Shown here: piece by piece, positions 1 to 11,218 of the stretch
How positions within the stretch are numbered: position 1 is the stretch's first letter
Layout: each line of letters starts with the position of its first letter
Origin: Plasmodium coatneyi
Taxonomy: Eukaryota > Apicomplexa > Aconoidasida > Haemosporida > Plasmodiidae
Length of the DNA: 64,000 nucleotides
Direction: 5' to 3'
Assembly: GCF_001680005.1 (NCBI RefSeq)
Contig: NC_033568.1
Coordinates: forward strand, 1,922,001-1,986,000
Notes under the pieces: model-generated
Seen by the model: only the letters and a program-made list of their open reading frames with translations
Databases searched by the model: none
What the model was told of the DNA's origin: nothing
Made by a program: the position numbers and the translations under genes

Positions 1-119
1 ACATAAACAAATTTTGATTAATTTTTTTTTTTGTTTCACTTACTTTTCTAGTATATTTGTACATATTCCTATGCCTTAACTATATATGCATATGATGGTT
101 TAGAATACATACATATATA

Positions 120-136
120 GTGTATTATCGCTACTT
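120..136 (+). promoter_or_regulatory. Conserved KIR upstream motif, copy at KIR1
   Basis: TATTATCGCTACTT lies about 245 bp before the KIR1 start. Closely related words lie 145-304 bp upstream of KIR2, KIR4, KIR8, KIR10 and KIR13. Bases 1-380 otherwise hold only AT-rich sequence with no gene. A promoter or 5' leader role is inferred from position and conservation. Confidence 0.45.
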
Positions 137-380
137 TGAGGGAAGTTAAAGGATTATAGATTTTTAAGAAAGGGTAAAGAAGTGTAATAAAATTCTGATA
201 TGTATATATACATACAACTTCCAAATGGTGAGCCCCCTCTGAAATATGTGAAAAAATCTCACACAAATCTTACATATATATTCCCTTCATGAATAAATAA
301 GGAAGCAAAGGAAAGAAAGGCAACTTTCAGTAAAAAATTTTTTGTTCTATGTACAAAAGGAATATGTATATATACATACA

Positions 381-2358
381 ATGAGTGGAAGGGTAAGGCA
401 GAAACACTAAAGGGATTTGTTGTTCCTTTCCTCGTCCAACAGCAGCAATTATATGTATTACCTATATAATATTGCTTATGCATAATGTAATGAAATGCAA
501 AAAAGTAAGAATACGCATACATATGTATATTGCGTCAATTCCATATTTATAGGGAGGGAAAGATGAAGTTAAATTACCTTCAGAGGAAATATACAGAACA
601 ATTGGGCAAAAAATAGCATGGTGCCAAAAATCGAACCAAGAAAGGTATGGGCAAAATCTGAAGGACAATATATATCAGGCAGTAGATGTACTAGGAAGAA
701 TTCATGCTAATACATTGGCAGAGGAAATTGCAAGAGGATGGTGTAGTGTGAATTTTATGTGGCAAAATCGGAATCCAACCGACTGTGAACTTTGGAACTT
801 CTTCTACTATTGGTTAGGTAATAAAATTAAGGGTAACATGAAGTTTGGTGATTTCCAGGGGGTCATGAGAGCAATTTACAGTAAACTGCCGCAAGGAGAT
901 TGGAAGAAGAATTGCAGTAGTGTGTTATATCATATTAGCAAAGACCTTTTCGAACATGCTAAACATCTATTCGATTATGAATATACCAATAAAATTCTGA
1001 AGACAAAGGCAGGGAGTGATAAATGTCCCAATAGTGAAGTACTAAGCCAGCACCTTAAGAGTGCTCAAAGTGCATATGATGAATTGAAGCGTATCTGTGT
1101 TACTGATAATGATAATAGTTCCTATTGTACAGAATTTAAGGCTAAGGTCCAAAGTGGCAATTTACCCAAACCAACAGACTTGATATGTAGATCAGTGGGA
1201 CAACTACAAACTACGTTATTTGAAGCAACCTTAAGTTCAACTGAGCAGGAAAGTCGAACTCTGGGACCTGAATCAGGTAAGCACAATAAAATTACTTTAA
1301 GCTAAATAAAATTACACCTTAAAGTAAAAGAAAACTATACACACATTAAGTGAAGTTATTCTTGACTCCCCCCCCTTCCTCTTAAAAGGATTACTCTTTA
1401 TACCGTCCACCGCCCCCCTTCCCCCTTTCCTTAAAGGGGTTACTTTAAGATTTTCTATATGGAAGGAAAGGGACATATAGTAAGGAGGGGTGGAACGTGC
1501 AGCAGGAGGGAAGGAGATAGGTGGTTCGCACCTAAAGAATTTTAGGTGTAAGCCTTGCTTATTACACTAAGACAACTATTTATTCACTTTATTTTTTCTT
1601 ATTTTTTAGGCGAACTTCAGGGGAAAAAAACAGAAGGAGCACAAAACCAAGGTAAAAAAGCAGAAGGAGCACAAAACCAAGGTAAAAAAGCAGAAGGAGC
1701 ACAAAACCAAGGTAAAAAAGCAGAAGGAGCACAAAATCAAGGAAAGAAAGCTGAAGGTGGTAGTGCTCCTAGCAGCATCGCCCCTGCTGCTGTGTGTGCT
1801 GGAGCATTAGCTGCAGTAGGATTACCAGCAATCATGTTTCTCTTATATAAGGTACAATTATAATGGCAATTACAATTACTATAACAATTATAAATAGGAA
1901 CATATATATTATTTATTTTATTTTCATTTCTATCTAAAAATGAATGCTTAAAATGGAATGTTTAAAATGAATGTTTAAAGTAAGGTATGCTATATAGATT
2001 TTACGCACATGTGCTCACCTCCTTCCCCCCCTTCCTTTCTTTTTTTCCTTCTTAGTATACCAATGTATTCTCAGGAATACCTAACACTCTCTCTGGAGGA
2101 AGCACTGGAAGCAACCGAAAAAGGAGGTCCACCATCGGACAGCAATTAAGCACATCCTTCTCAGGCGACGACGACGACAATTCTTCTACAGCAGAATATG
2201 CAACTACAGTGGGTTCAACAGTTGGTGGTTCGTCATCCAATTTAACAACAGTAGCTTCAACTGTAGATGTTTCTATCGTATATGATAGACCACCCACACG
2301 AAGAACAAATAATGAAAGACAAAGAAATAGGAAGAATATAAGTTATCAAAATATGTAA
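381..2358 (+). CDS. KIR1: KIR/PIR variant antigen, four exons, with 10-residue repeats
   Basis: Exons 381-392, 553-1276, 1610-1851 and 2056-2358; 426 aa. Exon 1 encodes only MSGR and ends at GTAAGG. Exon 2 carries the PIR ectodomain with the family landmarks: a LPSEEIY start, RGWCSV, a CELWNFFYYWLG block, a HLFDYEY block and paired late cysteines. Exon 2 leaves one base that is completed by exon 3 (phase 1), which is unusual here because the other KIR genes have no intron at this place. Exon 3 holds about four copies of GKKAEGAQNQ, then the single membrane segment (residues about 305-325) ending LYK. Exon 4 is the basic, Ser/Thr/Asp-rich tail ending ISYQNM. KIR proteins are PIR-superfamily variant proteins, generally placed at the infected red-cell or merozoite surface; no ligand can be read from the sequence. 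Exon 1 is the least certain part. Confidence 0.85.
1619..1752 (+). repeat. 30-bp in-frame tandem repeat in KIR1
   Basis: About four and a half copies of a 30-bp unit encoding GKKAEGAQNQ. The copies are nearly identical, with a few third-position changes. The array sits just before the membrane segment, in the stalk position where KIR5 has a different repeat. Confidence 0.9.
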
Positions 2359-3241
2359 CATCACATCGTAATGAAGCACATTGCCGAATGTAAAACGTCA
2401 CATTGATTGGAATATAACACAACACATCACATTGGAATGTAACAACACAACACATGCACATTGTGTGTCTGGAATGTAACACGACAACACCACATACACA
2501 CATTGTGTGTTGAATGTAAAACGTCACATTTGTATGTGTGTGTGGAATGTGTGTATATGAAGGGGAAGGAAAGTTTTAAACACTTCTAATCTTCCAATTT
2601 TCTTTGAGCAACATATGCAGTACATATTAAATAGAAACGTAAACTGTCATCCACAAATGCCAATCTTAATTTCAGGAACTGTAGAATTTTATACATAATT
2701 TAAACTAAATAGGGTGTCAACATTTATGCGCTGCAAAATATGAACCCAAAGGGGGAAAAAAAAATAGAGAAATAAATATATAAGAAATGAAAGTGCATTT
2801 AAGAGAGAAGGAGAAGGTAGATCAAGTGAAATGTATATTTTATATATTGAGGTATTCATGGAATTTGCACAAACCCGGAAAGAAAAAAAAATAAAATATG
2901 TTCCATATGAATTATACTGCACAATATGGTATGTGATAATAATATATTTTAACAATTAACCGCTTCTTTAAGTAGTAATAAAACATGAGTTAACCCTATA
3001 CACTGAAATTTCTTCTACCAAAAATGAACTACATGTGTTTAAACAAAATAGCTCAGTAAAATAAATGGTAATAAAATATTTCAAGGAATTACGTACCATT
3101 CATTAGTACAATGAGTAGATAAGGAATAAATAAGGAAAATTTTTTTCCTTCCCTCCCCTTCCATTCTATTATTCCAATATGTTTATTCCTACATTTTTAT
3201 GGCTTAAATTATATACATATGATAATTTAATGTGTATGTAT
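2359..3241. other. Intergenic, with a degenerate minisatellite after KIR1
   Basis: From about 2356 to 2560 the words GGAATGTAACAC, AACACATCACATT and CACATTGTGTGT recur in a loose tandem arrangement just behind the KIR1 stop. The rest is AT-rich. No coding exon is recognisable on either strand. Confidence 0.6.
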
Positions 3242-3256
3242 AATGTGTTATCATTA
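3242..3256 (+). promoter_or_regulatory. Conserved KIR upstream motif, copy at KIR2
   Basis: AATGTGTTATCATTAAA lies about 145 bp before the KIR2 start. It follows a TTAAATTATATACATATG stretch that also precedes the motif at KIR4 and, in looser form, at KIR10 and KIR13. Confidence 0.45.
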
Positions 3257-3400
3257 AAAAACTAAGGAGCTCATATAATAGAAAGGCAGGAACATGATAT
3301 ACAATCCTAATGGGGAAGTACTCCGAATGTCCATACTTCATCCTCTGAATGAATAGTGTTAATAGAAATTTAGTATATATTAAATAAGGTGCATGAGGAA

Positions 3401-4923
3401 ATGGCAGAAGAAGATATACTATTGGGGGTAATTACTTATTTACGGTGAATTTCAATAATATACATGTGGTACTTTACCCATAATATAGTGAAAATATAGG
3501 AATGCATATATATATTCTTCGCTATTTTCACATTTATAGGATATACTTTTCAAGGGTTTACCCTCAAAGGAAATGTATAATGGTCCAAAGAATTATAAGC
3601 TCAGGTGCAGTCAAGAAAGTATGGTAGGACGCCATGGAGACCATTTGAAGGATAAATTATCATCATATAAGGATATTCATGAACATGTAAATAATATTGT
3701 ACGGAGGTGGTGTTATGTATCTGAAATATATGCGAACAATGTACCCAAGGAAGAACGTTGCGCTTTGTTATATTATTTAATAGGCGACATAGTTTATAAG
3801 GCACTTAATGACAAAGGTGAATTGCACGAAGTTATGGAGATCATATACACGACAGTAAGGCCATGGTTCTCTGGAGAGAAGTGTGAGGAAGTGTACGGTA
3901 GTACTGTCAAAGGTCTCTTTGAACAGGAGAAAAAAATATTCGACTACTGCTATAACTACGAAACTATAAAGGAGCAAGTACAGAGCAGTGGGCCTGACTG
4001 TAATAAAAAATATGCCAGTTACTTGAATGACATTAGTTCAGCATACTTCAATGTGCGTGCAAATTGTAGAGTTTATGAGCATGATGAATACTGTAAGAAA
4101 TTTGAAGACAATTATGGAAAATATCGTCGTCAGCGAGAATTAGGATTGACATGTACTTCGGTGCAAGCAGCGGAACCACCAGCACGTGTATCACCACGTG
4201 CAGCAGCTCCCCATCACTCATCACAAATAGGGGAGCACATAGAGTCAGGGACTACTCATACGTCTGAAGGGGAAGATCTTGCACCTGCAACATCTTCCGC
4301 TGGAAGCAACGGCATCACCCCTATTATATCATCCGTAATACCTGTAGTAGGATTACCAATCCTTGCCCTTATGTTATATAAGGTAATAGTACATAATTAC
4401 ATAATTGAAGTAATAATCATATAATTACAACAATTATAAATTAAAGTAATAATCACATAATTACAACAATTATAATTACCATTCTGTATATATACATATG
4501 CTATATATATGAATATGCATATACACATTCTACATATATATATGATTATATACACATATGTATATATATATATATACATATATATATTTATGTATATACA
4601 TATGTACATATTTCTACCCATTCTTATTCATTCAGTATAACCTCCTACATTCTTGGTTTGGTAATCACACTTTTGGAAATAGAAACAGTAGCGGAGGAAG
4701 GAAGAGAAGAGGAAGGAGGTCCATTAGGGAAGAATTCGAAACATTAACAATGGACGACACCTTAAAAACAGAAACAGACAATTCTACAACAATAGATGAC
4801 ACGGATTCTTTCTGCACAGAATATTCTATTCCATCATACACTATTCCACCGTCTAACAGAGGAAGAGGAAGAACAACAAATAAGAACGGACGACCAAAAA
4901 ATGTTAGTTACCATCGCATATAA
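3401..4923 (+). CDS. KIR2: KIR/PIR variant antigen
   Basis: Exons 3401-3427 (MAEEDILLG), 3540-4382 and 4636-4923; 385 aa. Exon 2 opens with the GLPSKEMY block, then RRWCYV, CALLYYLIGD, KIFDYCYNYE and DEYCKKFEDN. A proline/serine linker leads to one membrane segment (about 268-288) ending MLYK at the splice donor. Exon 3 gives the tail, starting YNLLHSWFGN, with an RKRRGRRS basic patch and ending VSYHRI. All exon joins are phase 0 and the introns are short (112 and 253 bp). This is a typical complete three-exon KIR gene with no visible defect. Downstream, an AT-rich gap separates it from the KIR3 pseudogene. Confidence 0.9.
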
Positions 4924-6037
4924 TGCCCTACCTTCCTCCACACTAAGTGAAGTAAACTCCTCACTGAGTGTGACACAAGCACTCCCTCCTCTAAGTGTGT
5001 GACACAAACACAACAAACAAACAACAACAACAACTCCAAGAACTGCTAATCAGGCTGTTCCAGGTGCATAGGAGTGGTCCTTCCGGTACCAGCAGTGTAG
5101 GCTGGTACGGTGTTCTATAGTTCATATGGAGGCCGAGTTCAATCATAAAGCAATAGGAAAATTAATTTTTGACCACTATTCTGTTCTTAAATGTATGGAT
5201 AGCTGTTCATAAATGTGTTATGCATATTTTTTCTGCGGTATACAAGTGTATGAAGTATTCAGAAGGGGCGCTTACTAAAACGTATATATAGAAGGGACAA
5301 TAATAATGGTACTCCACGCATAATTTGCCTTAAGCCTAAAGGGGGAGGGTTGTTGCACTTTTATAATATATTAGCCTATAATTCATAATTGGAAGGAGGT
5401 GCAGGGTAACGCATTGTATATGTGGACTACCACTGGGTGCATCATTACTGGGCACGGACTATATAGTAAAGTTCATATTACATATATAAGAATTGTGTGC
5501 TTCCACATATATCATATTCTGCACGGTATTATAATTACTGTGCAATAAAAGTGAGAATAATTTTTAAATAATACAATTATAACTTGGTATATATTACCCG
5601 ATCATATTATGAATTCTACTCTATTTACTCCTTCCCACGTTATATATTTCTTATATTTTAATTGAGTAGTTCACACATTGTTAAAAAAGAAGGAAGGAAG
5701 TATACATACAAGGAGCGGCTTGAACTGTACACTCATTCTCTATGTATTATTTATGATCATACATATTTACTAACACGATGAGCACGTGGATGGGGAGTGG
5801 GATGTGAAAAATATGGAAGTACTATTATTAAGTCATAAGAAGCGAAAAAAAAAAAAAAAAAAAAAAAAAGGGTGGAGTGAAGTGTATATTAATTAAAAAG
5901 GTCCGTAATTAATATACATAATCATAAAAAAAAATGAGGGATGGAGTAGGCAAAAATTTTCCTATACCTTGTTCTTATGTATGAATATGTGAACAATTCT
6001 GGAATAAATTATATATAGAAAGCGTATATAAGGAACA
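4924..6037. other. Intergenic gap between KIR2 and KIR3
   Basis: Nothing coding is recognised in 1.1 kb. A CACTAAGTG / CACTGAGTG / CTAAGTGTG triplet of related words lies at 4947-5003, and a run of about 22 A lies near 5847-5869. The remainder is AT-rich unique-looking sequence. Confidence 0.5.
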
Positions 6038-7566
6038 ATGCCAGGAGTAATGCAACCTATTCTTTCCTTAAAATTAATGCATCTGTATACACACATAATA
6101 TTCTCTATATGCATAATGTAATAAAAGAAATAGGAATAAATGAACGTATATGTTACACCTCACCAATTATATATTTATAGGATGATGCTTGTTTAAATCA
6201 ATTACCTTCCAAACAAATATATGCAGCATTCGAAAAGAGCAACAATGGTGGCAAACATCCATGTGAGGAGAGCAATTCTGTGACGGGAGAAATAGAGAAC
6301 ATTTTAAAAGGCAAATAGAACAACACCTCGAAACATAAAGCAGGGGAATATGCCAATAAAATTACACAAGCTTGGTGCCTTGTGTCTAAGGTGATTACAG
6401 AGAAGGAACCACCACCATCACCCTGTTCAGTAATTTGTGACTTCTTTTATTATTGGTTAGGGGATCTAATTTCTAGCAAATTAGAGAAAGTTAATGAATT
6501 CGGAGAAACTATGAATGGAATCTACAAGGAATTAGAAAAATTGCAGCAATTACCTAAGGGTAAAAGTCCATGTCCAACTATAACAACCAGTTTTACTACT
6601 GATAAAACATTCCTTGAAAAAAGGAAAATAATATTCGATTACTTATATGACCGTAATACTATAAATTCAAGCTCACAGCAAGGGGGTAATCAATGTGCTG
6701 GTGCCTATTCTACCTATACCCAGGGAGTTAGGGGTGTTTATGGAATGGTAAGTGCAAATTGTGACTCCCAACCTGATGATGATCCATGTTGTAAAAAACT
6801 TAAGACGCTGGGAGAAGATGGAAAAACGATTCCCCAGGAATTATCAAAACTGAAATGTATTGAAGTACATGTAACGCAGCAACTTTTAGCATGTATAGAG
6901 CAGCAACAACAACAAGAACAGCAGCAGGAACAACAACAGGAACAGGTACAGTTTGTAGGTCCCGCTTCTGGTGGAAGCGCTGTTGTACCTGCTATTTCTT
7001 CTGCCGCCACAATAATGGGGTTATCCACAGTCGCTTTCTTTCTATATAAGGTATAATAATAGCAACTGCAAAAAAAATATATATATATATATATATATAT
7101 GTGTACACAGAATAGAATGGATATATATATAAACACATTCTTGTTTTTATATATATAACAGTAAATATATAAAGAGTGCAGTGTGTACTGGACTATATAT
7201 ATAACCATATGTACATATTTCTGCCCCTCCCCTTCTTTATTTTTTTCCTTCCTTCCCTACTTCCTATTTTCTTTTTCTTCTTTTAAGCACGGTCTCCTAC
7301 CTGATTGGTTAAATAGTCATTTTAAAAGAAGGAGAAAAGGAAGGTCCATTGAACAGAACTCCGGCAGGTTCAGCGGGGACAACTCCACAGACACCTCCAC
7401 ACTATATTCCACAGATGCTTCAACAGTAGGTTCTGTGGCTGACAATTCCATCCCATATAATGATGAACGACCACCACGAAGAGGACCACCACCTCAAAGA
7501 AGAGGAGGAGCACATATGCCAAATCAACATGGACGAAGGAATAATATAGCTTACCAAAACATGTGA
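6038..7566 (+). pseudogene. KIR3: KIR gene with one in-frame TAG in the ectodomain
   Basis: Exons 6038-6046 (MPG), 6181-7050 and 7288-7566 fit the family model with intact GT/AG sites and phase 0 joins. The reading frame of exon 2 holds a single TAG at 6316-6318, codon 49, shortly before the QAWCLV block. Everything after it stays open: CSVICDFFYYWLGD, KIIFDYLYDR, a glutamine-rich stretch (QQQQQEQQQEQ, about 6898-6952), one membrane segment ending FLYK, and a tail starting HGLLPDWLN and ending IAYQNM. The first tail residue is His where other genes have Tyr. The otherwise undamaged frame suggests a recent loss or a sequencing error. Read-through is possible but unsupported. Confidence 0.85.
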
Positions 7567-9065
7567 TGTAACACATGTTCGTATGTAATTGTTGCATTCC
7601 CCTTCTTCATTCAAATTATAAATAGTGTTAGTAATGTCTCTCTTTTTTTTAAGAACTATAATAATTTGCTTTATTTCCTATGGAGAAAAGGAGAGCAGAT
7701 GCTACCATTATTATACATACATTGTACACATAAATTTTACTTACATTAATTAGTAGAAGTGCTCACATGGTATATATCTGTAGATCGTTAACATGTAAAT
7801 GTGTACTATGTGTACAATGTGTGTACAATGTTTCCTTCCTATATGGTTGTCCACATATGTATATAGTGTACACACACACACTACCACCCTCTTAGGAGAA
7901 ACTCTTTATATAAAGTTAATACCTAACGAATATGGAAATATTTTACATAACATACACTTAAACTGTAATAGTAAAGTATGGTACATACTCCCCAAAGAAT
8001 GATATAGTCCTGCTACTGCACTACGCACTTTGCAATACCTTTTATTTTATACTCAAAAAGGGGGGGAGTGTCTGCGGGTGGTAGGTGGGTTGGTGTATTG
8101 GGAAGCTCATTATTTTATATGTGTATACAACACATTATTTTTTTGCTCAATGTGCTTAATTCTTTTTCTTCCGCACATGAAATATTCTGTAATGAATTCC
8201 TTTCTATACACAATAACGTATAATAATAATGCAGGTGCACACATATTATAATTATATACATAAAAATAAAAGCAATTTTGTGTAATTTAACAGTACAGAA
8301 TGTAAAACTGGAATCATAATATAAAAGTACTCTGATCACCATTTATTTCTATGCATATTTTTTACATTGCTACTACATCACATACATTTCATGCAATACA
8401 AAAAGGAAGAAAGGAGAACGGGCACATTAATATGTATGAAGTATAATATAAATTAAGGAAGAGAAGGGTAGGATTAGCTCAAATGGTATATAAAGTACGC
8501 ACATTTCTAATATGAATAAATGAATTTATTAATAATATACACTTTTGTGGATAGAAAAAATAAGAACAGGGAATTATTACTACTAAATAATCTGAAAGGA
8601 AGAAGAGAAGAATAGGGATGTACTGCACGAAGTGTTATTATGTGCGTAATAAAAAAAAGAACGTGTAATGTAATAACATACATGCTCTAAACCGTCACGT
8701 GATAAATATATTATTAATAGCGCAACAAGTGTATGCGGCAGATATGAGGGAGATGAATTATGTTACTTCCTTCTTCTTCCTTTCTCATCTATTTTGTTCA
8801 TTTCCTTTTCTTCTGCTTATGCATTTTGAACTTGCTTAAATTATATATAATAAGTCCACACATATGTGTATATAATGTGTCATCGTTGCTTTTAATGTTA
8901 AAGTATATTATGAGATAGTGTAGTAGTTGAATGTGTACTCTTCGGTAATCATTAGATTTGGGTGCAAATTTTCTTACAAACTTCTTCTGAATACATTTAT
9001 ATAAACAATCCTTCTTAAAGTAGAATATATATACCAAAGAAGAACTTGCATACATAAAAAAAGAG
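7567..9065. other. Intergenic gap between KIR3 and KIR4
   Basis: AT-rich, with no exon that matches any family in this window. The distal half carries the KIR upstream motif listed separately at 8873-8892. Confidence 0.5.
8873..8892 (+). promoter_or_regulatory. Conserved KIR upstream motif, copy at KIR4
   Basis: AATGTGTCATCGTTGCTTTT lies about 174 bp before the KIR4 start, after the TTAAATTATATATAATAAG stretch. It matches the copies at KIR1, 2, 8, 10 and 13. Confidence 0.45.
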
Positions 9066-10673
9066 ATGGTTGATGTAAGACGCTTTATTCCTTAATTTTA
9101 AAAGGGGAGGCAATTTGAATAATGTGTGTACATATAATAAGAACATATAACACTTCTTATATATATGATGTAGCACATTCGAAATTAAGGAACAGGTGAA
9201 AGTATATATTTTCTTTTGATTCTATTTATAGAAGGAACACTTGAAGAAATTACCTTCACAGTTAGCGTATGATGATCTGAATGGGCACACAACTCCCTGT
9301 AGTTCCACCGCACTTCCGGGAGTCCCATCACAGGAAGTGCGTGAATTGAAGGAAGCATTAGAACAGTACGGCAGTATTAAGGAATATGTCGATGATATTG
9401 CAGGAGTCTGGTGTGAAATACATAAAAAACGGAACGTTACAGATTCCACTAATGATTGGTGTTATTGGTTCTATTTTTGGGTAGGTGCCCTAGTATCTGA
9501 CAACATAAGAGAGAAGGATAGTCAATTCCAGGAAGTTATGCATAAGATCTATGAAGAACTGCAAAAATTGAAGGAACCGAAGGTGGACAAGAAGTGTAGT
9601 AATATATTCAGTAATATTGACAAAAGAACTTTCCACCATGCAAAAACCATATTCGATTTTTGGTATGACCATAGTGCCGTAAGAACACTACTAGAGAATA
9701 GTTGGTCTTTGGATGTTAATAAATGTGAAAGTTACCTACACGTCGTCCTTGTAGCAAATGATAAAGTAAATGGACATTGTGAAACCAACTCCCATTCTAG
9801 TAGCGATTATTATTGTTCCAATTTTTGGACCCAACATAAGGCACAAATTAATCAGGAACTACCAAAGCTTAAATCTAAATTAGACGAACTGAAAGAAAAG
9901 TACCAGCAGGAAGCACAATCCATATCCACCCAATTAAAAGAAGCTGAAAGTAGAGCTAACACCTCCTCTTCCCTTTCTTCTGCCTTTGGTACCGTAGCAG
10001 CAATAGAATTACCAGCATTGGCATTTTTCCTATATAAGGTAAAATTACAATTTAAAGTTGCAAAACATAAATAATAATATTTTTCCCCCTCCTTCCTTCC
10101 TTTTTACACCACCTTCCTTTCCTTTCCTCCTTATATCTCCTTCCTACTCCTTAGACCCTTTCCTTCCCTTCTCCTTAGACCCTCCTTCTTTTCTTCCTCC
10201 TTAGATCCCTTCCTTTTCTTCCTTCCCTTCCTCTTTAGACCTTCCTTCCTTTCCTTGCTCCTTAGACGTCTCTTCCTTTCCTTACCTCCTTATATTTTCC
10301 TTTCTTCCTTAGACATTCCTTTCTTTCCTTTCTTAGACCCCTCCCTTTCCTTCCTTCCTTGGACTCATTCCTTACTTCCTCCTTCATAGAACCTCCTTCC
10401 TTTCCTTCCTTCCCTTCTGTTCAGTATAAACCATGGTCTTCTTGGTTTGGTAATCATTCTTCTGGAAGCAGCGGAAGAAGTAATAGAAGAAGAAGATCCA
10501 CCGGGAAGAACTTTGACGAATTAACAGAAACTTCAACAGTAGGATACACGGACAGTTCGGAAACAAGTTCCACGTTTGATCGGACGGTACAATCTGTGGT
10601 GCACAGTGGACAACCCAGGGGAAGAAGGAATAATTCGGGGAGTCGTAGGATGGTAGGTTATCAAAAATTGTAA
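9066..10673 (+). CDS. KIR4: KIR/PIR variant antigen, coiled-coil stalk subgroup
   Basis: Exons 9066-9074 (MVD), 9232-10038 and 10425-10673; 354 aa. The ectodomain has KLPSQLAYDDL, GVWCEIHKKR, CYWFYFWVGA and TIFDFWYDHS. Late in exon 2 comes a Lys/Glu/Leu-rich stalk (LPKLKSKLDELKEKYQQEAQ) that looks like a short coiled coil, then SSLSSAFGT and a membrane segment ending FLYK. The same stalk is in KIR8 and, weaker, in KIR13, so these three form a subgroup. The tail starts YKPWSSWFGN and ends VGYQKL. Intron 2 is a pyrimidine-rich array. No defect is visible. Confidence 0.9.
10075..10420 (+). repeat. Pyrimidine-rich CTCCTTAGACC array in KIR4 intron 2
   Basis: Almost pure C/T on the sense strand, built from loose copies of CCTTCCTTTCCTCCTTAGACC. 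The word CTTAGAC recurs every 25-50 bp. The same composition fills intron 2 of KIR8 and the remains in front of the orphan tail exon at 54440. Confidence 0.8.
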
Positions 10674-11218
10674 CATCTCATTTAATATCCCCTTAGAAGA
10701 TAAGGAAGAATTTAAAGACCCTACAGTGTAAGGAACAAAACAACATTTTTTCTTTTCTTCTTTCCTTTTTTCCTTCCATTTTTCCTTCCTTTTTTCTTTC
10801 CATTTTTCCTTCCTTTTTTCGTCCCATTTTTCCTTCCATTTTTCCTTCCTTTTTTCCTTCCTACATTTATATGTGTATGAATAACTCTGCATCAAGGTAA
10901 GGTATTCCGAACTGGGCGCGGAACAAAAAAAAAATTAAAGAAAAAGTGCTGACCACTTTTCACAAAAGTATTCATTGTATTTTAAAAAACAAAAAAAAAA
11001 AATTTATGAAGTCAAAATTTTATAACAGAATGAATAAGCATTTTTTAATTCATCAATAAAAAAAAATTTTATCCCAAACAAATCAAAATAAAGTTTGGAA
11101 AAAATACTTTTCACTTCCACTTATATCAGGTACACATGAACATATAAACAATTTAATACAAAAAAAAAAAAAAAAAAGGAAAAAAAAAAAAAAAACGGAA
11201 AAAAAAGAACAATATTTA
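10674..11218. other. Convergent intergenic gap KIR4 / SICAvar A
   Basis: From 10743 to 10862 a T/C-rich array repeats CCTTCCATTTTTCCTTCC. From about 11030 to 11215 lies the 3' flank of SICAvar A, with long A runs and the word CTTCCACTT. A second copy of this flank, without a SICAvar gene, lies at about 46262-46452. Confidence 0.6.

Noticed and set aside
7080..7100. TA microsatellites as possible origins or centromere
   Set aside because: TA runs are short and occur in many introns here (26230, 27811, 58524). None has the size or composition of a Plasmodium centromere.
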